From Methylotenera_A sp040079935 (GTDB lineage: Bacteria; Pseudomonadota; Gammaproteobacteria; Burkholderiales; Methylophilaceae): a stretch of DNA of 64,000 nt. The position numbers and the translations under genes are program-made. Position 1 is the first letter of the stretch, and each line of letters begins with the position of its first letter. Of the stretch, positions 9,146 through 17,884 are shown piece after piece. The notes below the pieces were generated by a model. It worked only from the letters and a program-made list of their open reading frames with translations, did no database searches and was not told the DNA's origin. The stretch is from positions 62,001-126,000 of the forward strand of contig JBEBJI010000001.1 in the NCBI GenBank assembly GCA_040079935.1. Direction: 5' to 3'.

Positions 9146-10864
9146 TTATTCATTAGTGCATGCCTCAACTTCAGCCATCGAAGTTAAGCCTTGCATCGCT
9201 TTAAGCACGCCAGACCTGCGCAAATCATTTACGCCTTCTAGCTTGGCTTGATCGGCGATGTCGTGCGCAGTGCCGTGTTTCATGATGATTCGACTAATCG
9301 CGTCGGTCACAGGCATCACTTGATAGATGCCAACGCGCCCTTTGTAGCCGTTATTGCACAATTCGCAGCCGTCCTCTTTTGGACCGTAAAGTTGAAATTT
9401 TTCTTTAAAGTCTTCTTCAATAAAGCCTACTTCTAGCAAAGCTTCTTTAGGGATATCGATGGGCACTTTACAGTTTTTGCATAGCCTGCGAGCTAGACGC
9501 TGTGCGGTGATCAGCGATACTGCAGAGGCAATATTAAACGGTGCAACGCCCATATTCATCAAGCGGGTAAGTGTAGCTGGTGCGTCGTTAGTGTGCAAAG
9601 TTGAAAGCACCATATGACCAGTCGAAGCTGCTTTAATCGCCATATCAGCCGTTTCTAGGTCACGAATTTCACCAATCATGATGATGTCGGGATCTTGCCG
9701 CAAGAATGATTTCAGCGCCACCGCAAATGTAAGGCCTTGCTTATCATTGACATTTACTTGATTGATGCCTGCTAGTGGAATTTCGCACGGATCTTCCGCC
9801 GTGGCAATGTTCACGCCAGGATTATTTAAAATATTAAGGCAAGTGTAAAGTGAAACTGTTTTACCAGAGCCCGTTGGCCCAGTCACCAATACTAAGCCAT
9901 ATGGGCGACTAACGGCAGATAGTAGAGCATCTTTTTGTTCAGGTTCATAGCCTAGTGCTTCAATGCCAAGCGTGGCGCTGGTTGGATCTAAAATACGCAT
10001 CACGATTTTTTCACCATGAATCAATGGCAACGTACTCACGCGGAAATCGATGGTACGCGTTTTTGATAACACCAACTTCATGCGGCCATCTTGCGGAATG
10101 CGTTTTTCAGAAATATCTAGACTAGAAATCACCTTAATCCGAGAAGCTAATTTATCTTTAATGGCAAGCGGTGGCTGCGCGACTTCTTTTAAAATGCCGT
10201 CAACGCGATAACGAATGCGGTAAAATTTTTCATAAGGCTCAAAATGCAAGTCAGATGCACCAATATTAATCGCGTCTAGCAACATTTTATTTAAAAACTT
10301 AACAACGGGTGCATCGTCTACCTCTTGGGTGTTGTCGGCCTCTTTCTCTTCATCACCCGAACTCATGTCGAGGTCAAAATCACCATCGGTATCCAGCGAA
10401 GCCATTGAAGTATCTTTAGACTCAACTATTCTGTCTATCCATTTACCCAACTTGTCATCTTCTACCACTACTGGTGAGAGTGTCATGCCCATTTGGAACT
10501 GAACGCTATCTAGCGCATGCAAATTAGTGGGATCTGAAATGGCAACAAATAACACATTGCTTTGACTACGTAATGCGATGACGCGGTTTGCTTGCATTAA
10601 CTTCAAATCAATCGATTTGGACGGTAGGTAATCTGCATTAAACGCGTCTAAGTTTAGGTAAGGAAACCCGAAAGAGCGTGAAGAAGTTTCGGCAATTTTT
10701 TCAGCCGAAATTTTCCTGCTGACAATGGCTTGTGTTACGAATGGGCTTTTGACTGTATTGGCTTGCTGTTGAATAATATTCGCTTCAGCTTCGGAAAGCA
10801 GATTTTCTTGCACCAGCATGCGTGCAAGGCCACTTAATTTGATGGATGTTGCTGTTGCCGCCAT
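9146..10864 (-). CDS. pilB: type IV pilus extension ATPase PilB
   Basis: Hexameric ATPase that powers pilus assembly. It has an N-terminal MshEN/T2SSE-N domain (about 10-130), a second N-domain (195-290), Walker A GPTGSGKT at about 329-336, Walker B (DPDIIMIGEIRD), a His box (STLHTNDA) and a C-terminal zinc tetracysteine (CKNC...CELC). An acidic stretch at about 155-180 links the N-domains. Length is 572 aa. It is the first gene of pilB-pilC. I see no sigma-54 site in its upstream region, in contrast to the pilin genes. Confidence 0.95.
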   Translation of the reverse strand: MAATATSIKLSGLARMLVQENLLSEAEANIIQQQANTVKSPFVTQAIVSRKISAEKIAETSSRSFGFPYLNLDAFNADYLPSKSIDLKLMQANRVIALRSQSNVLFVAISDPTNLHALDSVQFQMGMTLSPVVVEDDKLGKWIDRIVESKDTSMASLDTDGDFDLDMSSGDEEKEADNTQEVDDAPVVKFLNKMLLDAINIGASDLHFEPYEKFYRIRYRVDGILKEVAQPPLAIKDKLASRIKVISSLDISEKRIPQDGRMKLVLSKTRTIDFRVSTLPLIHGEKIVMRILDPTSATLGIEALGYEPEQKDALLSAVSRPYGLVLVTGPTGSGKTVSLYTCLNILNNPGVNIATAEDPCEIPLAGINQVNVNDKQGLTFAVALKSFLRQDPDIIMIGEIRDLETADMAIKAASTGHMVLSTLHTNDAPATLTRLMNMGVAPFNIASAVSLITAQRLARRLCKNCKVPIDIPKEALLEVGFIEEDFKEKFQLYGPKEDGCELCNNGYKGRVGIYQVMPVTDAISRIIMKHGTAHDIADQAKLEGVNDLRRSGVLKAMQGLTSMAEVEACTNE

Positions 10865-10908
10865 TAGTAATTACTCACATTATCCTAGCTTTTAATCTAG
10901 TTAATTAT

Positions 10909-10936
10909 CTATTGTAGTTAAACTATTGTAGTTAAA
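10909..10936. repeat. tandem 14-bp duplication upstream of pilB
   Basis: CTATTGTAGTTAAA occurs twice in perfect tandem (10909-10922, 10923-10936), 45 bp before the pilB start. It could be a paired protein-binding site or simple slippage. Confidence 0.7.
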
Positions 10937-11065
10937 CAAGTTTTTAGTTTAATGTAATAATGCACTTTAACATTTTTTTTGTAAAGATATTGCACGTTTT
11001 TTTAACAAATTCAACCTTTCTGCCACAAAATTGGGTGTGATTTAAGCAACAGTTTTCAAACATAC

Positions 11066-11094
11066 TTGACTTTTTACAATTCGTCACATATAAA
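11066..11094 (+). promoter_or_regulatory. sigma-70 promoter of cspA
   Basis: TTGACT (11066-11071), 17-bp spacer, TATAAA (11089-11094). Transcription would start near 11101, giving a leader of about 100 nt, as expected for cold-shock genes whose mRNA leader controls translation. Confidence 0.75.
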
Positions 11095-11203
11095 GCGCAT
11101 AGGTGTTTGAATCTTTTAGCTTTAATTTTTTAGAGTCAAACGTTTTGGGGCGTAAGCCCTTGGGTTAATAACTCAAGGCTAAATATTTTGTAAGGATGTT
11201 GAA

Positions 11204-11407
11204 ATGGCACTAGGTACCGTAAAATGGTTTAATGATTCAAAAGGTTTTGGCTTTATTACACCAGATGATGGCGGCGATGATTTATTCGCTCATTTTTCTG
11301 CGATTGTTGAAGCGGGTTACAAAAGTTTAAAAGAAGGTCAGCGCGTGAGTTTTGATGTGACTGAAGGCCCAAAGGGCAAGCAAGCTTCTAATATTCAAAA
11401 AGCATAA
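11204..11407 (+). CDS. cspA: cold-shock domain protein (CspA family)
   Basis: Small single-strand nucleic acid binding protein and RNA chaperone. The single cold-shock domain fills the protein: RNP1 KGFGFI and RNP2 DLFAHF are intact, 67 aa. The ribosome site TAAGGA lies before the ATG. Long leader, strong promoter and strong terminator make it an isolated, probably highly expressed, monocistronic gene. The paralogue letter (CspA, CspD and so on) is not resolvable. Confidence 0.93.
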   Translation: MALGTVKWFNDSKGFGFITPDDGGDDLFAHFSAIVEAGYKSLKEGQRVSFDVTEGPKGKQASNIQKA

Positions 11408-11423
11408 GACTTTATAAGGCATT

Positions 11424-11461
11424 GCAATAAAAAAGCTCGCATAAACGAGCTTTTTTATTGC
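11424..11461. terminator. cspA terminator
   Basis: Perfect 16-bp stem GCAATAAAAAAGCTCG / CGAGCTTTTTTATTGC with a 6-nt loop. The stem carries the T-run itself. It is symmetrical and could also stop icd transcripts from the other side. Confidence 0.9.
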
Positions 11462-11469
11462 AAATTAAT

Positions 11470-11506
11470 CGGCCTGCAGGCTGCATAGATATTGGCGTGC
11501 AGGGTA
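11470..11506 (-). repeat. 37-bp palindromic element between cspA and icd
   Basis: Intergenic copy at convergent gene ends, directly after the cspA terminator. Arms GGCCTGCAGGCT and GGCGTGCAGGGTA surround the loop ATAGATATT. On the minus strand the loop reads in the reference orientation. Confidence 0.8.
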
Positions 11507-11523
11507 TGTATTATTGATGAATT

Positions 11524-12789
11524 TTACATATTTTTAATAATTTCATCACCAAATTCTGTCGTCCCAACTTGTGTAGCACCTTCCATTTGGCTAGAAAAAT
11601 CGCCCGTCACACGTTTCGATAATATTGCTTTGCTCACGCCCGCAAGCACTAAATCTGCGGCCTCAATCCAGCCCATGTGGCGTAACATCATCTCGGCAGA
11701 AAGAATAATCGAGCTAGGATTGGCCAAGTTTTTACCAGCAATTTTCGGCGCGGTGCCGTGCGTGGCTTCAAACATCGCCACCGTGTCGCTTAAATTCGCG
11801 CCTGGCGCAATGCCAATGCCGCCCACTTGCGCCGCGAGCGCGTCGCTCATGTAATCACCGTTTAAGTTGGTGGCACACACCACGTCGTAATCGGCTGGGT
11901 GTAGCAAAATTTCCTGCAAAAATGCATCAGCAATGCAATCTTTAATGAGGATTCCGTTAGGCAACTTTAACCAAGGTCCGCCGTCAATCTCTACCGCGCC
12001 AAACTCCTCTTTCGCGAGTTGATAACCCCAATCTCTAAAACCGCCTTCGGTAAATTTCATAATATTACCTTTGTGTGTAATCGTCACACTTTTGCGATTG
12101 TTATCAACAGCATATTGAATCGCCTTGCGAATGAGGCGCTGCGTGCCTTCTGGCGATACGGGTTTAATGCCAATCGCACAATTTTCAGGGAAGCGAATTT
12201 TCTTACGCATGCCCATGTCGCTTAAAAATTGGATGACTTTATCAGCTTCATCCGTACCCGCCGCCCATTCAATGCCCGCGTAAATATCCTCGGTATTTTC
12301 TCTAAAAATCACCATATCGGTTTTTTCGGGATGTTTGACTGGGCTAGGCACGCCTGTAAAATATTGAACGGGGCGCAAACAGACATATAAATCTAGCTCT
12401 TGGCGCAAGGTTACGTTAAGCGAGCGAATGCCGCCGCCCACAGGTGTCGTCAATGGGCCTTTAATCGAAATCACAAAGTCACGCACCGCTTGCATGGTTT
12501 CTGCTGGCAGCCAAGTATCTTTGCCATCTTTATCTTTACCATAAGTTTTTACCGCCTTTTCGCCCGCAAAAACTTCCATCCACGCGATTTTTCGTTTGCC
12601 TCTGTAAGCTTTTTCTACTGCCGCATCCACCACCTTTTGCATCGGCGGCGTAATATCAACTCCTATGCCATCGCCCTCAATAAATGGGATAATCGGATTG
12701 TGCGGCACATTTAGCGAGTTATCGGCGTTGACGGTGATTTTTTCGCCAACTGGGATGACAATTTTAGAATCTTGTATTTTTGAAGCCAT
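11524..12789 (-). CDS. icd: NADP-dependent isocitrate dehydrogenase
   Basis: TCA-cycle enzyme converting isocitrate to 2-oxoglutarate and CO2. The 421-aa protein has the E. coli-type architecture: substrate loop SLNVTLRQELDLYVCLRPV, phosphorylatable-serine region GGGIRSLN, metal aspartates in NLNGDYMSDALAAQVGGIG, and the cofactor loop FEATHGTAPKIAGK. Only 15 bp separate its start from the divergent rluE, so its promoter must overlap rluE coding sequence. NADP specificity is inferred from similarity to the E. coli enzyme. Confidence 0.95.
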   Translation of the reverse strand: MASKIQDSKIVIPVGEKITVNADNSLNVPHNPIIPFIEGDGIGVDITPPMQKVVDAAVEKAYRGKRKIAWMEVFAGEKAVKTYGKDKDGKDTWLPAETMQAVRDFVISIKGPLTTPVGGGIRSLNVTLRQELDLYVCLRPVQYFTGVPSPVKHPEKTDMVIFRENTEDIYAGIEWAAGTDEADKVIQFLSDMGMRKKIRFPENCAIGIKPVSPEGTQRLIRKAIQYAVDNNRKSVTITHKGNIMKFTEGGFRDWGYQLAKEEFGAVEIDGGPWLKLPNGILIKDCIADAFLQEILLHPADYDVVCATNLNGDYMSDALAAQVGGIGIAPGANLSDTVAMFEATHGTAPKIAGKNLANPSSIILSAEMMLRHMGWIEAADLVLAGVSKAILSKRVTGDFSSQMEGATQVGTTEFGDEIIKNM

Positions 12790-12804
12790 TACCTATTTCC
12801 TAAC

Positions 12805-13335
12805 ATGATTGTTTTATTCAATAAACCTTTTAACGTCGTGTGCCAGTTTAGCGCGCACGAGAAGCACACCACGTTAAAAGACTTCATTCCTATCCCCAAT
12901 ATCTACGCGGCTGGGCGGTTAGACACCGATAGTGAAGGTTTGCTTATTTTAACCGATGATGGCGCTTTGCAACACAAATTAAGCCATCCAAAACACAAAG
13001 AAATGAAAACTTATTGGGCGCAAGTGGAAGGTGCGCCGCAAGATGATGACTTAAAACCTTTACGAACTGGCGTGGATTTGGGCGATTTTGTCACGCAGCC
13101 AGCGCAAGTGCGTATCATCCAGCCGCCCCATGGATTATGGCTGAGAGAGCCACCAATACGTGAGCGAAAAGCGATTCCAACGACTTGGCTAGAGATTAAA
13201 ATTTCTGAAGGAAAAAATCGACAAATACGCCGTATGACGGCTAAAATAGGTTTTCCAACCTTGCGCCTAATTCGCTACGCAATTGGCAGTTACAATCTTG
13301 ATAATTTAGAGATAGGAACTTTTAAATCAGTATGA
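12805..13335 (+). CDS. rluE: 23S rRNA pseudouridine synthase (RluE type)
   Basis: RsuA-family pseudouridine synthase lacking an S4 domain, as RluE does; RluE modifies U2457 of 23S rRNA. The catalytic motif is GRLDTDSEGLLILTDDG with nucleophile D40; KTYWAQVEG and EGKNRQIRRMTAKIGFPTLRLIR are the other conserved blocks. Length is 176 aa, slightly short. The stop overlaps the next gene start (ATGA). The exact target uridine is inferred. Confidence 0.85.
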   Translation: MIVLFNKPFNVVCQFSAHEKHTTLKDFIPIPNIYAAGRLDTDSEGLLILTDDGALQHKLSHPKHKEMKTYWAQVEGAPQDDDLKPLRTGVDLGDFVTQPAQVRIIQPPHGLWLREPPIRERKAIPTTWLEIKISEGKNRQIRRMTAKIGFPTLRLIRYAIGSYNLDNLEIGTFKSV

Positions 13336-14054
13336 AACCCGACGATTTAAAACCTGTCATCATTTTTCGCTTTCTCGCGCACGAAGGTCCAGGCTATTTG
13401 GGCGATTTTTTAGATGCAAATATTATTCCTTGGCAATTAATAAAAATGGACGAAGATGAGCCAGCACCCGCATCGATATTGGCTTACAGCGGCATGGTTT
13501 TAATGGGCGGCCCGATGAGCGTGAACGATGATTTGCCGTGGATCGCGCCGATTTTAGCCTTGGTTCGCGAAGCGCGCGACAACGATATTCCTGTGCTGGG
13601 GCACTGCCTGGGCGGTCAACTCATGAGCAAAGCTTTGGGCGCTGAAATCACTAAAAACTCAATCAAAGAAATCGGCTGGGGCGAGGTGACTGTAAGTAAA
13701 AACGAAGCCGCGAAAAACTGGTTTGGCAACATCGAAAAGTTTAACGCATTTCACTGGCACGGCGAAACCTTTGCATTGCCAGAAGGCGCTATTCACTTGC
13801 TTTCTAGCCCATATTGCCAAAACCAAGCTTGGAGTATCGGCAAGTATTTAGCATTTCAAACGCATATAGAAATGACGGCGGAAATGGTGACAAAATGGTG
13901 CGATGAAGGCGTGGCAGAATTGGAAAGCGCCAAAGCTAGCCCAGCCGTGCAACAAGCGGATACCATGCAACAAGAACTGCCGCTGCACGTATTTTTTCTG
14001 CAAAAAGTGGCGAAACAGGTGTATAGCCAGTGGATTAAAGGGCTTAAAGCCTGA
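13332..14054 (+). CDS. class I glutamine amidotransferase-like protein (GMP-synthase GATase family)
   Basis: Stand-alone glutaminase-type domain related to the N-terminal half of GMP synthase (COG0518). The nucleophile elbow GHCLGGQ has C92, and the HxE pair is H143/E145 in HWHGETFALP. The oxyanion region MGGPMSVNDDLPW is typical of the YfeJ-like/gamma-glutamyl hydrolase-like group. Length is 240 aa. It overlaps rluE by 4 bp. The substrate is unknown: members act on glutamine or gamma-glutamyl compounds. A weak, antisense copy of the palindrome lies in the PASILAYSG codons. Confidence 0.8.
   Translation: MKPDDLKPVIIFRFLAHEGPGYLGDFLDANIIPWQLIKMDEDEPAPASILAYSGMVLMGGPMSVNDDLPWIAPILALVREARDNDIPVLGHCLGGQLMSKALGAEITKNSIKEIGWGEVTVSKNEAAKNWFGNIEKFNAFHWHGETFALPEGAIHLLSSPYCQNQAWSIGKYLAFQTHIEMTAEMVTKWCDEGVAELESAKASPAVQQADTMQQELPLHVFFLQKVAKQVYSQWIKGLKA
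13457..13494 (-). repeat. possible degenerate palindromic element inside the amidotransferase gene
   Basis: The centre CATCGATATTGGCTTACAG matches the intergenic copies strongly, and GGCA follows. The left arm is decayed. It lies antisense to the gene but in the common codon phase (A-S-I-L-A-Y-S, compare A-W-I-L-A-C-R). Confidence 0.4.
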
Positions 14055-14106
14055 GCAGTTAAATCAATTATGTTAAAATAGCGACAATTCATAAAAAGCA
14101 AATATT

Positions 14107-15192
14107 ATGTCGGGCAATACCATTGGAACTCTTTTCACGCTGACCTCATTCGGCGAATCGCACGGCGCGGCCATTGGCGGCGTGGTAGATGGCTGCCCGC
14201 CAGGTTTAAGCTTGTGCGCGGAGGATTTGCAGATTGATTTAGACCGCCGTAAACCTGGTACCTCGCGCCATGTGACGCAGCGCCAAGAAGCTGATGCGGT
14301 GGAAATTTTATCAGGTGTGTTTGAAGGCAAAACCACAGGCGCGCCGATTGGTTTGCTGATTCGCAACACCGACCAACGCAGTCAAGATTACAGCAAAATT
14401 ATGGATACGTTTCGCCCAGGCCATGCCGATTACACTTACGCGCAAAAATACGGCGTGCGCGATTATCGCGGCGGCGGTCGCAGTAGCGCTCGGGAAACCG
14501 CTATCCGCGTGGCGGCTGGCGGCATTGCCAAAAAATGGCTATTTGAGCGATTCGGTGTGCAAGTGCGCGGTTACATGAGCCAACTCGGCGAGATTGAAAT
14601 TCCGTTTCAAACATGGGATTGCGTCAACGACAACCCGTTCTTTTCGCCGAATACTGATGTGTTGCCGCAGCTTGAAGCCTATTTAGATAACATTCGTGGT
14701 GAGCGCGATTCAGTCGGCGCGCGGATTACCGTGGTCGCCGAAGGTTGTCCTGTGGGTTGGGGCGAACCCGTTTTCGATAGGTTGGACGCAGATATTGCGC
14801 ACGCCATGATGAGCATTAACGCGGTGAAAGGTGTGGAAATTGGCGCGGGTTTTGCGGCTATTGCACAGCGCGGCAGTGTGCATTCGGATGAACTCACGCC
14901 TCAAGGCTTTGCGACGAATCATGCAGGCGGCATTTTGGGCGGCATTTCCAGCGGGCAAGAAATTCGCGTGAATGTAGCGCTAAAACCAACGTCTAGCATT
15001 CCGCAGCCGCGTAAATCCATCGATAAAGCGGGCAATGAGGTTGAAATGCAAACCACAGGTCGCCACGACCCGTGCGTGGGCGTGCGCGCCACGCCAATAG
15101 CCGAAGCGATGTTGGCGATTGTGTTGATGGATCATGCTCTAAGAAACCGCGCGCAAAATGCGGATGTAGTTTCAACTGTACCTAAGATTTAA
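14107..15192 (+). CDS. aroC: chorismate synthase
   Basis: Last shikimate-pathway enzyme: EPSP to chorismate, requiring reduced FMN. All three family signatures are present: GESHGAAIGGVVDGCPPG, the GGGRSSARETA block and RHDPCVGVRATPIAEAM. Length is 361 aa, normal. An isolated ATG start with 52 bp upstream; the MFS gene follows after 19 bp and may be co-transcribed. Confidence 0.97.
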   Translation: MSGNTIGTLFTLTSFGESHGAAIGGVVDGCPPGLSLCAEDLQIDLDRRKPGTSRHVTQRQEADAVEILSGVFEGKTTGAPIGLLIRNTDQRSQDYSKIMDTFRPGHADYTYAQKYGVRDYRGGGRSSARETAIRVAAGGIAKKWLFERFGVQVRGYMSQLGEIEIPFQTWDCVNDNPFFSPNTDVLPQLEAYLDNIRGERDSVGARITVVAEGCPVGWGEPVFDRLDADIAHAMMSINAVKGVEIGAGFAAIAQRGSVHSDELTPQGFATNHAGGILGGISSGQEIRVNVALKPTSSIPQPRKSIDKAGNEVEMQTTGRHDPCVGVRATPIAEAMLAIVLMDHALRNRAQNADVVSTVPKI

Positions 15193-15211
15193 TTCAAAGA
15201 TTTAAATAGTT

Positions 15212-16381
15212 TTGAGCCACGCGCTTCACGCCAATCTTTCCCGTTTTTATTTCGTCTATTATTTTTTTGTAGGCGCGTTCGTGCCTTATTGGGGCTTGTA
15301 TTTGCAATCCGAGCAGTTTTCGGCGGCGGATATTGGCATTCTCATGTCGCTGTTTCAAATCAGCCGCATTTTTGCGCCCAATTTGTGGGGCTGGTTGGCA
15401 GATCACACCAAGCAACGCGTTAAGTGGATAAAACTCACCGCTTTTTTAGGTTTGATGGGCTTTACGGTGGTGTTTTGGGCGCATGGCTTTTGGTGGTTAT
15501 TTTTTGTGATGGCCGCGCTAAGCTTATTTACCAGCTCCACATTGCCGCTATCTGAATCGCTCACGCTAGCGCATCTCGCCACTTCCAATGGCCATTACAG
15601 CCGCATCCGCATGTGGGGTTCGCTCGGTTTTATTTTTGCCGCGTTGATTTTAGGCTTTTTAATCGATGTTTACGGCATTAAAAGTTTGTTGTGGTTTTTG
15701 TTGGCGGTACAAATTATTTTATTTTCGCTAACTTTCAAACTTCCTGAGGCGGTGATTGCACCGCACGAAAATGATCACTTTTCCATCTGGCAAGTGGTGA
15801 AAAATCCTGTGGTAATTGCCTTGCTGATAGGTTGTGCTCTCATGGTGACAGCGCACGGCGTTTTATATAATTTTTACTCGATTTATTTGGTGGAACACGG
15901 CTACAGTAAAGGTATGATAGGACTGTTGTGGTCGCTGGGCGTCATCTGCGAAATTGGTATTTTTATGCTGATGCCAAAAATTATGGCGCGTTTTAGCTTA
16001 AAAAATATCTTGCTCACAAGCTTGGTGCTCGCTGTCCTCCGATTTGGCATGATAGGCGTTGCTGTAGATAGCTTGTGGTTATTGTTAATTGCACAAAGTT
16101 TGCATGCTTTCACTTTCGGTAGCTTTCACGCCACTTCGGTGGAGGTGATTACGCAGTTTTTTAACGGCCGTCACCAAGCGCGCGGTCAAGCCATTTACAA
16201 CAGTGTTGCCTATGGTGTGGGAGGAACTATCGGCGGGCTTTCTGGCGGATTTGCGTTGCAATATTTGGGTGGCGAAAAGACATTTTTATTGGCGGCGTTG
16301 TTTCCGCTTGCAGGATTTATCGTGATAGCATTAGGATTGAAGTTAACACAGCAACATGCGTCTAAAGGCATGTTCGGCTAA
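15212..16381 (+). CDS. MFS transporter, HcaT-like (3-phenylpropionate permease family)
   Basis: Twelve-helix major facilitator (MFS_1-like, HcaT/LacY-related). It opens with RFYFVYYFFVGAFVPYWGLYL, followed by IGILMSLFQISRIFAPNLWGWLAD, the typical helix 2-3 motif of this subgroup. Length is 389 aa. Translation must start at TTG 15212, since an in-frame stop lies 9 bp upstream. Homologues of this subgroup often sit beside aroC in betaproteobacteria as I recall; the substrate is unknown. Confidence 0.85.
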   Translation: MSHALHANLSRFYFVYYFFVGAFVPYWGLYLQSEQFSAADIGILMSLFQISRIFAPNLWGWLADHTKQRVKWIKLTAFLGLMGFTVVFWAHGFWWLFFVMAALSLFTSSTLPLSESLTLAHLATSNGHYSRIRMWGSLGFIFAALILGFLIDVYGIKSLLWFLLAVQIILFSLTFKLPEAVIAPHENDHFSIWQVVKNPVVIALLIGCALMVTAHGVLYNFYSIYLVEHGYSKGMIGLLWSLGVICEIGIFMLMPKIMARFSLKNILLTSLVLAVLRFGMIGVAVDSLWLLLIAQSLHAFTFGSFHATSVEVITQFFNGRHQARGQAIYNSVAYGVGGTIGGLSGGFALQYLGGEKTFLLAALFPLAGFIVIALGLKLTQQHASKGMFG

Positions 16382-16392
16382 GGAGAATTTGT

Positions 16393-17040
16393 ATGAAATT
16401 TAAATTGTTATTGGTGTTTGTCATTAGCCTGCTTGCTAAGCAAGCAATTGCCGAAACGCGCTTGAATGTGGTGGGATTGTTTAGCAACAAGGCATTAGTC
16501 TCTATTAATGGAGGCGCGCCACGCAGTTTGTCCGCGGGTCAAACAGTGGATGGTGTTAAGTTAATTTCGGCAAATAGTGAAGCGGCGACATTTATGGTGG
16601 AAGGCAAACGCCAAACGCTTAAAATGGGGCAGGCGGCTTCAGTTGCAGGTAATGCTGGCCCCGCCACTAATGATCCAGTGAGTTTGTATGCGGATAGCCG
16701 CGGCCACTTTTCTGGCAATTTATCCATTAATGGGGTCTCGCTAAAATACGTAGTAGATACTGGCGCGACTTCAGTAGCCATCAATAGTGGCGATGCAAAG
16801 TTTGCAAAAATTGCGTATGAAAATGGTGAAAAAGGAACTGCATCTACTGCAAACGGTTTAGTAACCGTCTATCGAGTAATGCTGAATACTTTGAAGATTG
16901 GCTCGATAACGCTAAATAATGTTGAAGCGGCAGTGGTTGAGGGTGGCTATCCTACAGAAGTCTTGCTAGGGATGTCTGCGTTAAATCGAATGGATATGAA
17001 GCGTGATAATTCAATTATGACGCTGACTAAAAAATACTAA
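16393..17040 (+). CDS. secreted retropepsin-like aspartic protease (TIGR02281 type)
   Basis: Exported single-domain aspartic protease. It has a signal peptide (LLLVFVISLLAKQAIA), then a short SH3-like/SPOR-less region (about 25-90) and a retropepsin fold with active site VVDTGATSVAIN (D122) and flap region about 150-170. Length is 215 aa. The family is common in proteobacteria, is predicted to act as a homodimer and has few known substrates. Ribosome site AAGGAG lies before ATG. It follows the MFS gene by 11 bp. Confidence 0.85.
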   Translation: MKFKLLLVFVISLLAKQAIAETRLNVVGLFSNKALVSINGGAPRSLSAGQTVDGVKLISANSEAATFMVEGKRQTLKMGQAASVAGNAGPATNDPVSLYADSRGHFSGNLSINGVSLKYVVDTGATSVAINSGDAKFAKIAYENGEKGTASTANGLVTVYRVMLNTLKIGSITLNNVEAAVVEGGYPTEVLLGMSALNRMDMKRDNSIMTLTKKY

Positions 17041-17046
17041 AAAATA

Positions 17047-17083
17047 TGCCCTGCAAGCCGCATGGATATTGGCTTTTAGGGCA
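17047..17083 (-). repeat. 37-bp palindromic element between the aspartic protease and dodecin genes
   Basis: Near-consensus copy: left arm TGCCCTGCAAGCC perfect, loop GCATGGATATT, right arm GGCTTTTAGGGCA. It begins 7 bp after the protease stop and ends 22 bp before the convergent dodecin stop; no other terminator is visible there. Confidence 0.9.
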
Positions 17084-17104
17084 TGTTGTTTTGAGTAAAT
17101 TAAA

Positions 17105-17350
17105 CTATTTCTTTTTGGCTTTAGTCGTTTTTGCTGCCGCTTTTGGCGTATCTTTCAGCACAAATGTCACTTTTAAATTCACGCGATATTCCGTAATTTT
17201 GCCGTTGGTCACTTTCACGCTTTGCTCTTTCACCCACGCACCAGTAATGTCATGCAGAGAGTCTGCGGCTTTAACTACGCCTTGCGCAACCGCATCTTCA
17301 AAACTTTTTTTACTTGAAGCAATTATTTCAATCACTTTTGCGACGGACAT
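17105..17350 (-). CDS. dodecin-family flavin-binding protein
   Basis: Small dodecameric flavin-storage protein. The family pattern is clear: a beta-alpha-beta-beta layout with SVAKVIEIIASSKKSFEDA, VVKAADSLHDITGAWV and a C-terminal strand EYRVNLKVTFVL. Length is 81 aa, with an extra Lys/Ala-rich tail (APKAAAKTTKAKKK-like) that could bind nucleic acid or be disordered. It lies downstream of two DUF2970 genes on the same strand. Confidence 0.88.
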   Translation of the reverse strand: MSVAKVIEIIASSKKSFEDAVAQGVVKAADSLHDITGAWVKEQSVKVTNGKITEYRVNLKVTFVLKDTPKAAAKTTKAKKK

Positions 17351-17393
17351 GTTGCACCTTCTTTCTTAAAAAACAGTTGAAAAAATAAAAAAT

Positions 17394-17621
17394 TTAGCTC
17401 ATAGCTTTAACAACAAGCATAGATAATAGACCAATAATTGCAGTGAACCCTAGTAATGCCAATATGCAGGCATAGCCCACTTGCATGCCAGTTAATTGCC
17501 CGACATCGTTTTCACTAATTTTGCTGTTGCGTACGCCTAAAATTCTTAGTGTGACAGTAAGAATCAGTCGAATAGTAGATATCTTTTTCTTAGGTTGTGC
17601 CATTGTGTGTGTTTTTTGCAT
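17394..17621 (-). CDS. DUF2970 small membrane protein (copy 1)
   Basis: 75-aa protein with an N-terminal amphipathic LRILGVRNSKI block and one long C-terminal membrane segment (about 48-72, ACILALLGFTAIIGLLSMLV). This matches the DUF2970 pattern of a conserved GVR motif, a charged linker and one helix. It is a diverged tandem paralogue of the next gene upstream. Function unknown. Confidence 0.72.
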   Translation of the reverse strand: MQKTHTMAQPKKKISTIRLILTVTLRILGVRNSKISENDVGQLTGMQVGYACILALLGFTAIIGLLSMLVVKAMS

Positions 17622-17635
17622 ATTTGTTAATTCAA

Positions 17636-17869
17636 TCAGTTACCTGCATATTTTATGACAAAGCTAACAACTGTCAGCATTGACACCACGAATATAACGC
17701 CGCCTATCAAACCAGCAATCACTGCTTGTTTTAGTGTGATTTTGGCAGTGTCATCCTCGTAACCTTTTTGTTGACGCACGCCCAGCATGCTCCATGATAC
17801 TGCTTTCATGACTTGAAACATGGAAGCTTTTTGTTTAGTTTCTTGTGAAATTTTCTCTGTTTGATTCAT
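17636..17869 (-). CDS. DUF2970 small membrane protein (copy 2)
   Basis: 77-aa protein with the more typical DUF2970 signature: VMKAVSWSMLGVRQQKGYEDD followed by KITLKQAVIAGLIGG and a membrane helix. It sits 14 bp before copy 1 and 15 bp after folE2, so folE2, both DUF2970 genes and dodecin could form one transcript. Function unknown. Confidence 0.75.
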   Translation of the reverse strand: MNQTEKISQETKQKASMFQVMKAVSWSMLGVRQQKGYEDDTAKITLKQAVIAGLIGGVIFVVSMLTVVSFVIKYAGN

Positions 17870-17884
17870 AAAGTCATCCCTTAA

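Larger units (their letters stand above)
10865..11203. other. 339-bp intergenic region between pilB and cspA
   Basis: Shared upstream region of two divergent genes, very AT-rich. It contains a tandem 14-bp repeat close to pilB, a clear sigma-70 promoter for cspA (11066-11094) and the roughly 100-nt cspA leader with a possible hairpin (GCCTTGGG-type bases near 11150-11175). No coding potential seen. Confidence 0.7.

Noticed and set aside
15325..15350. GCGGATATTGGCATT in the MFS gene
   Set aside because: Encodes the conserved ADIGILMS motif of the family; no palindrome.
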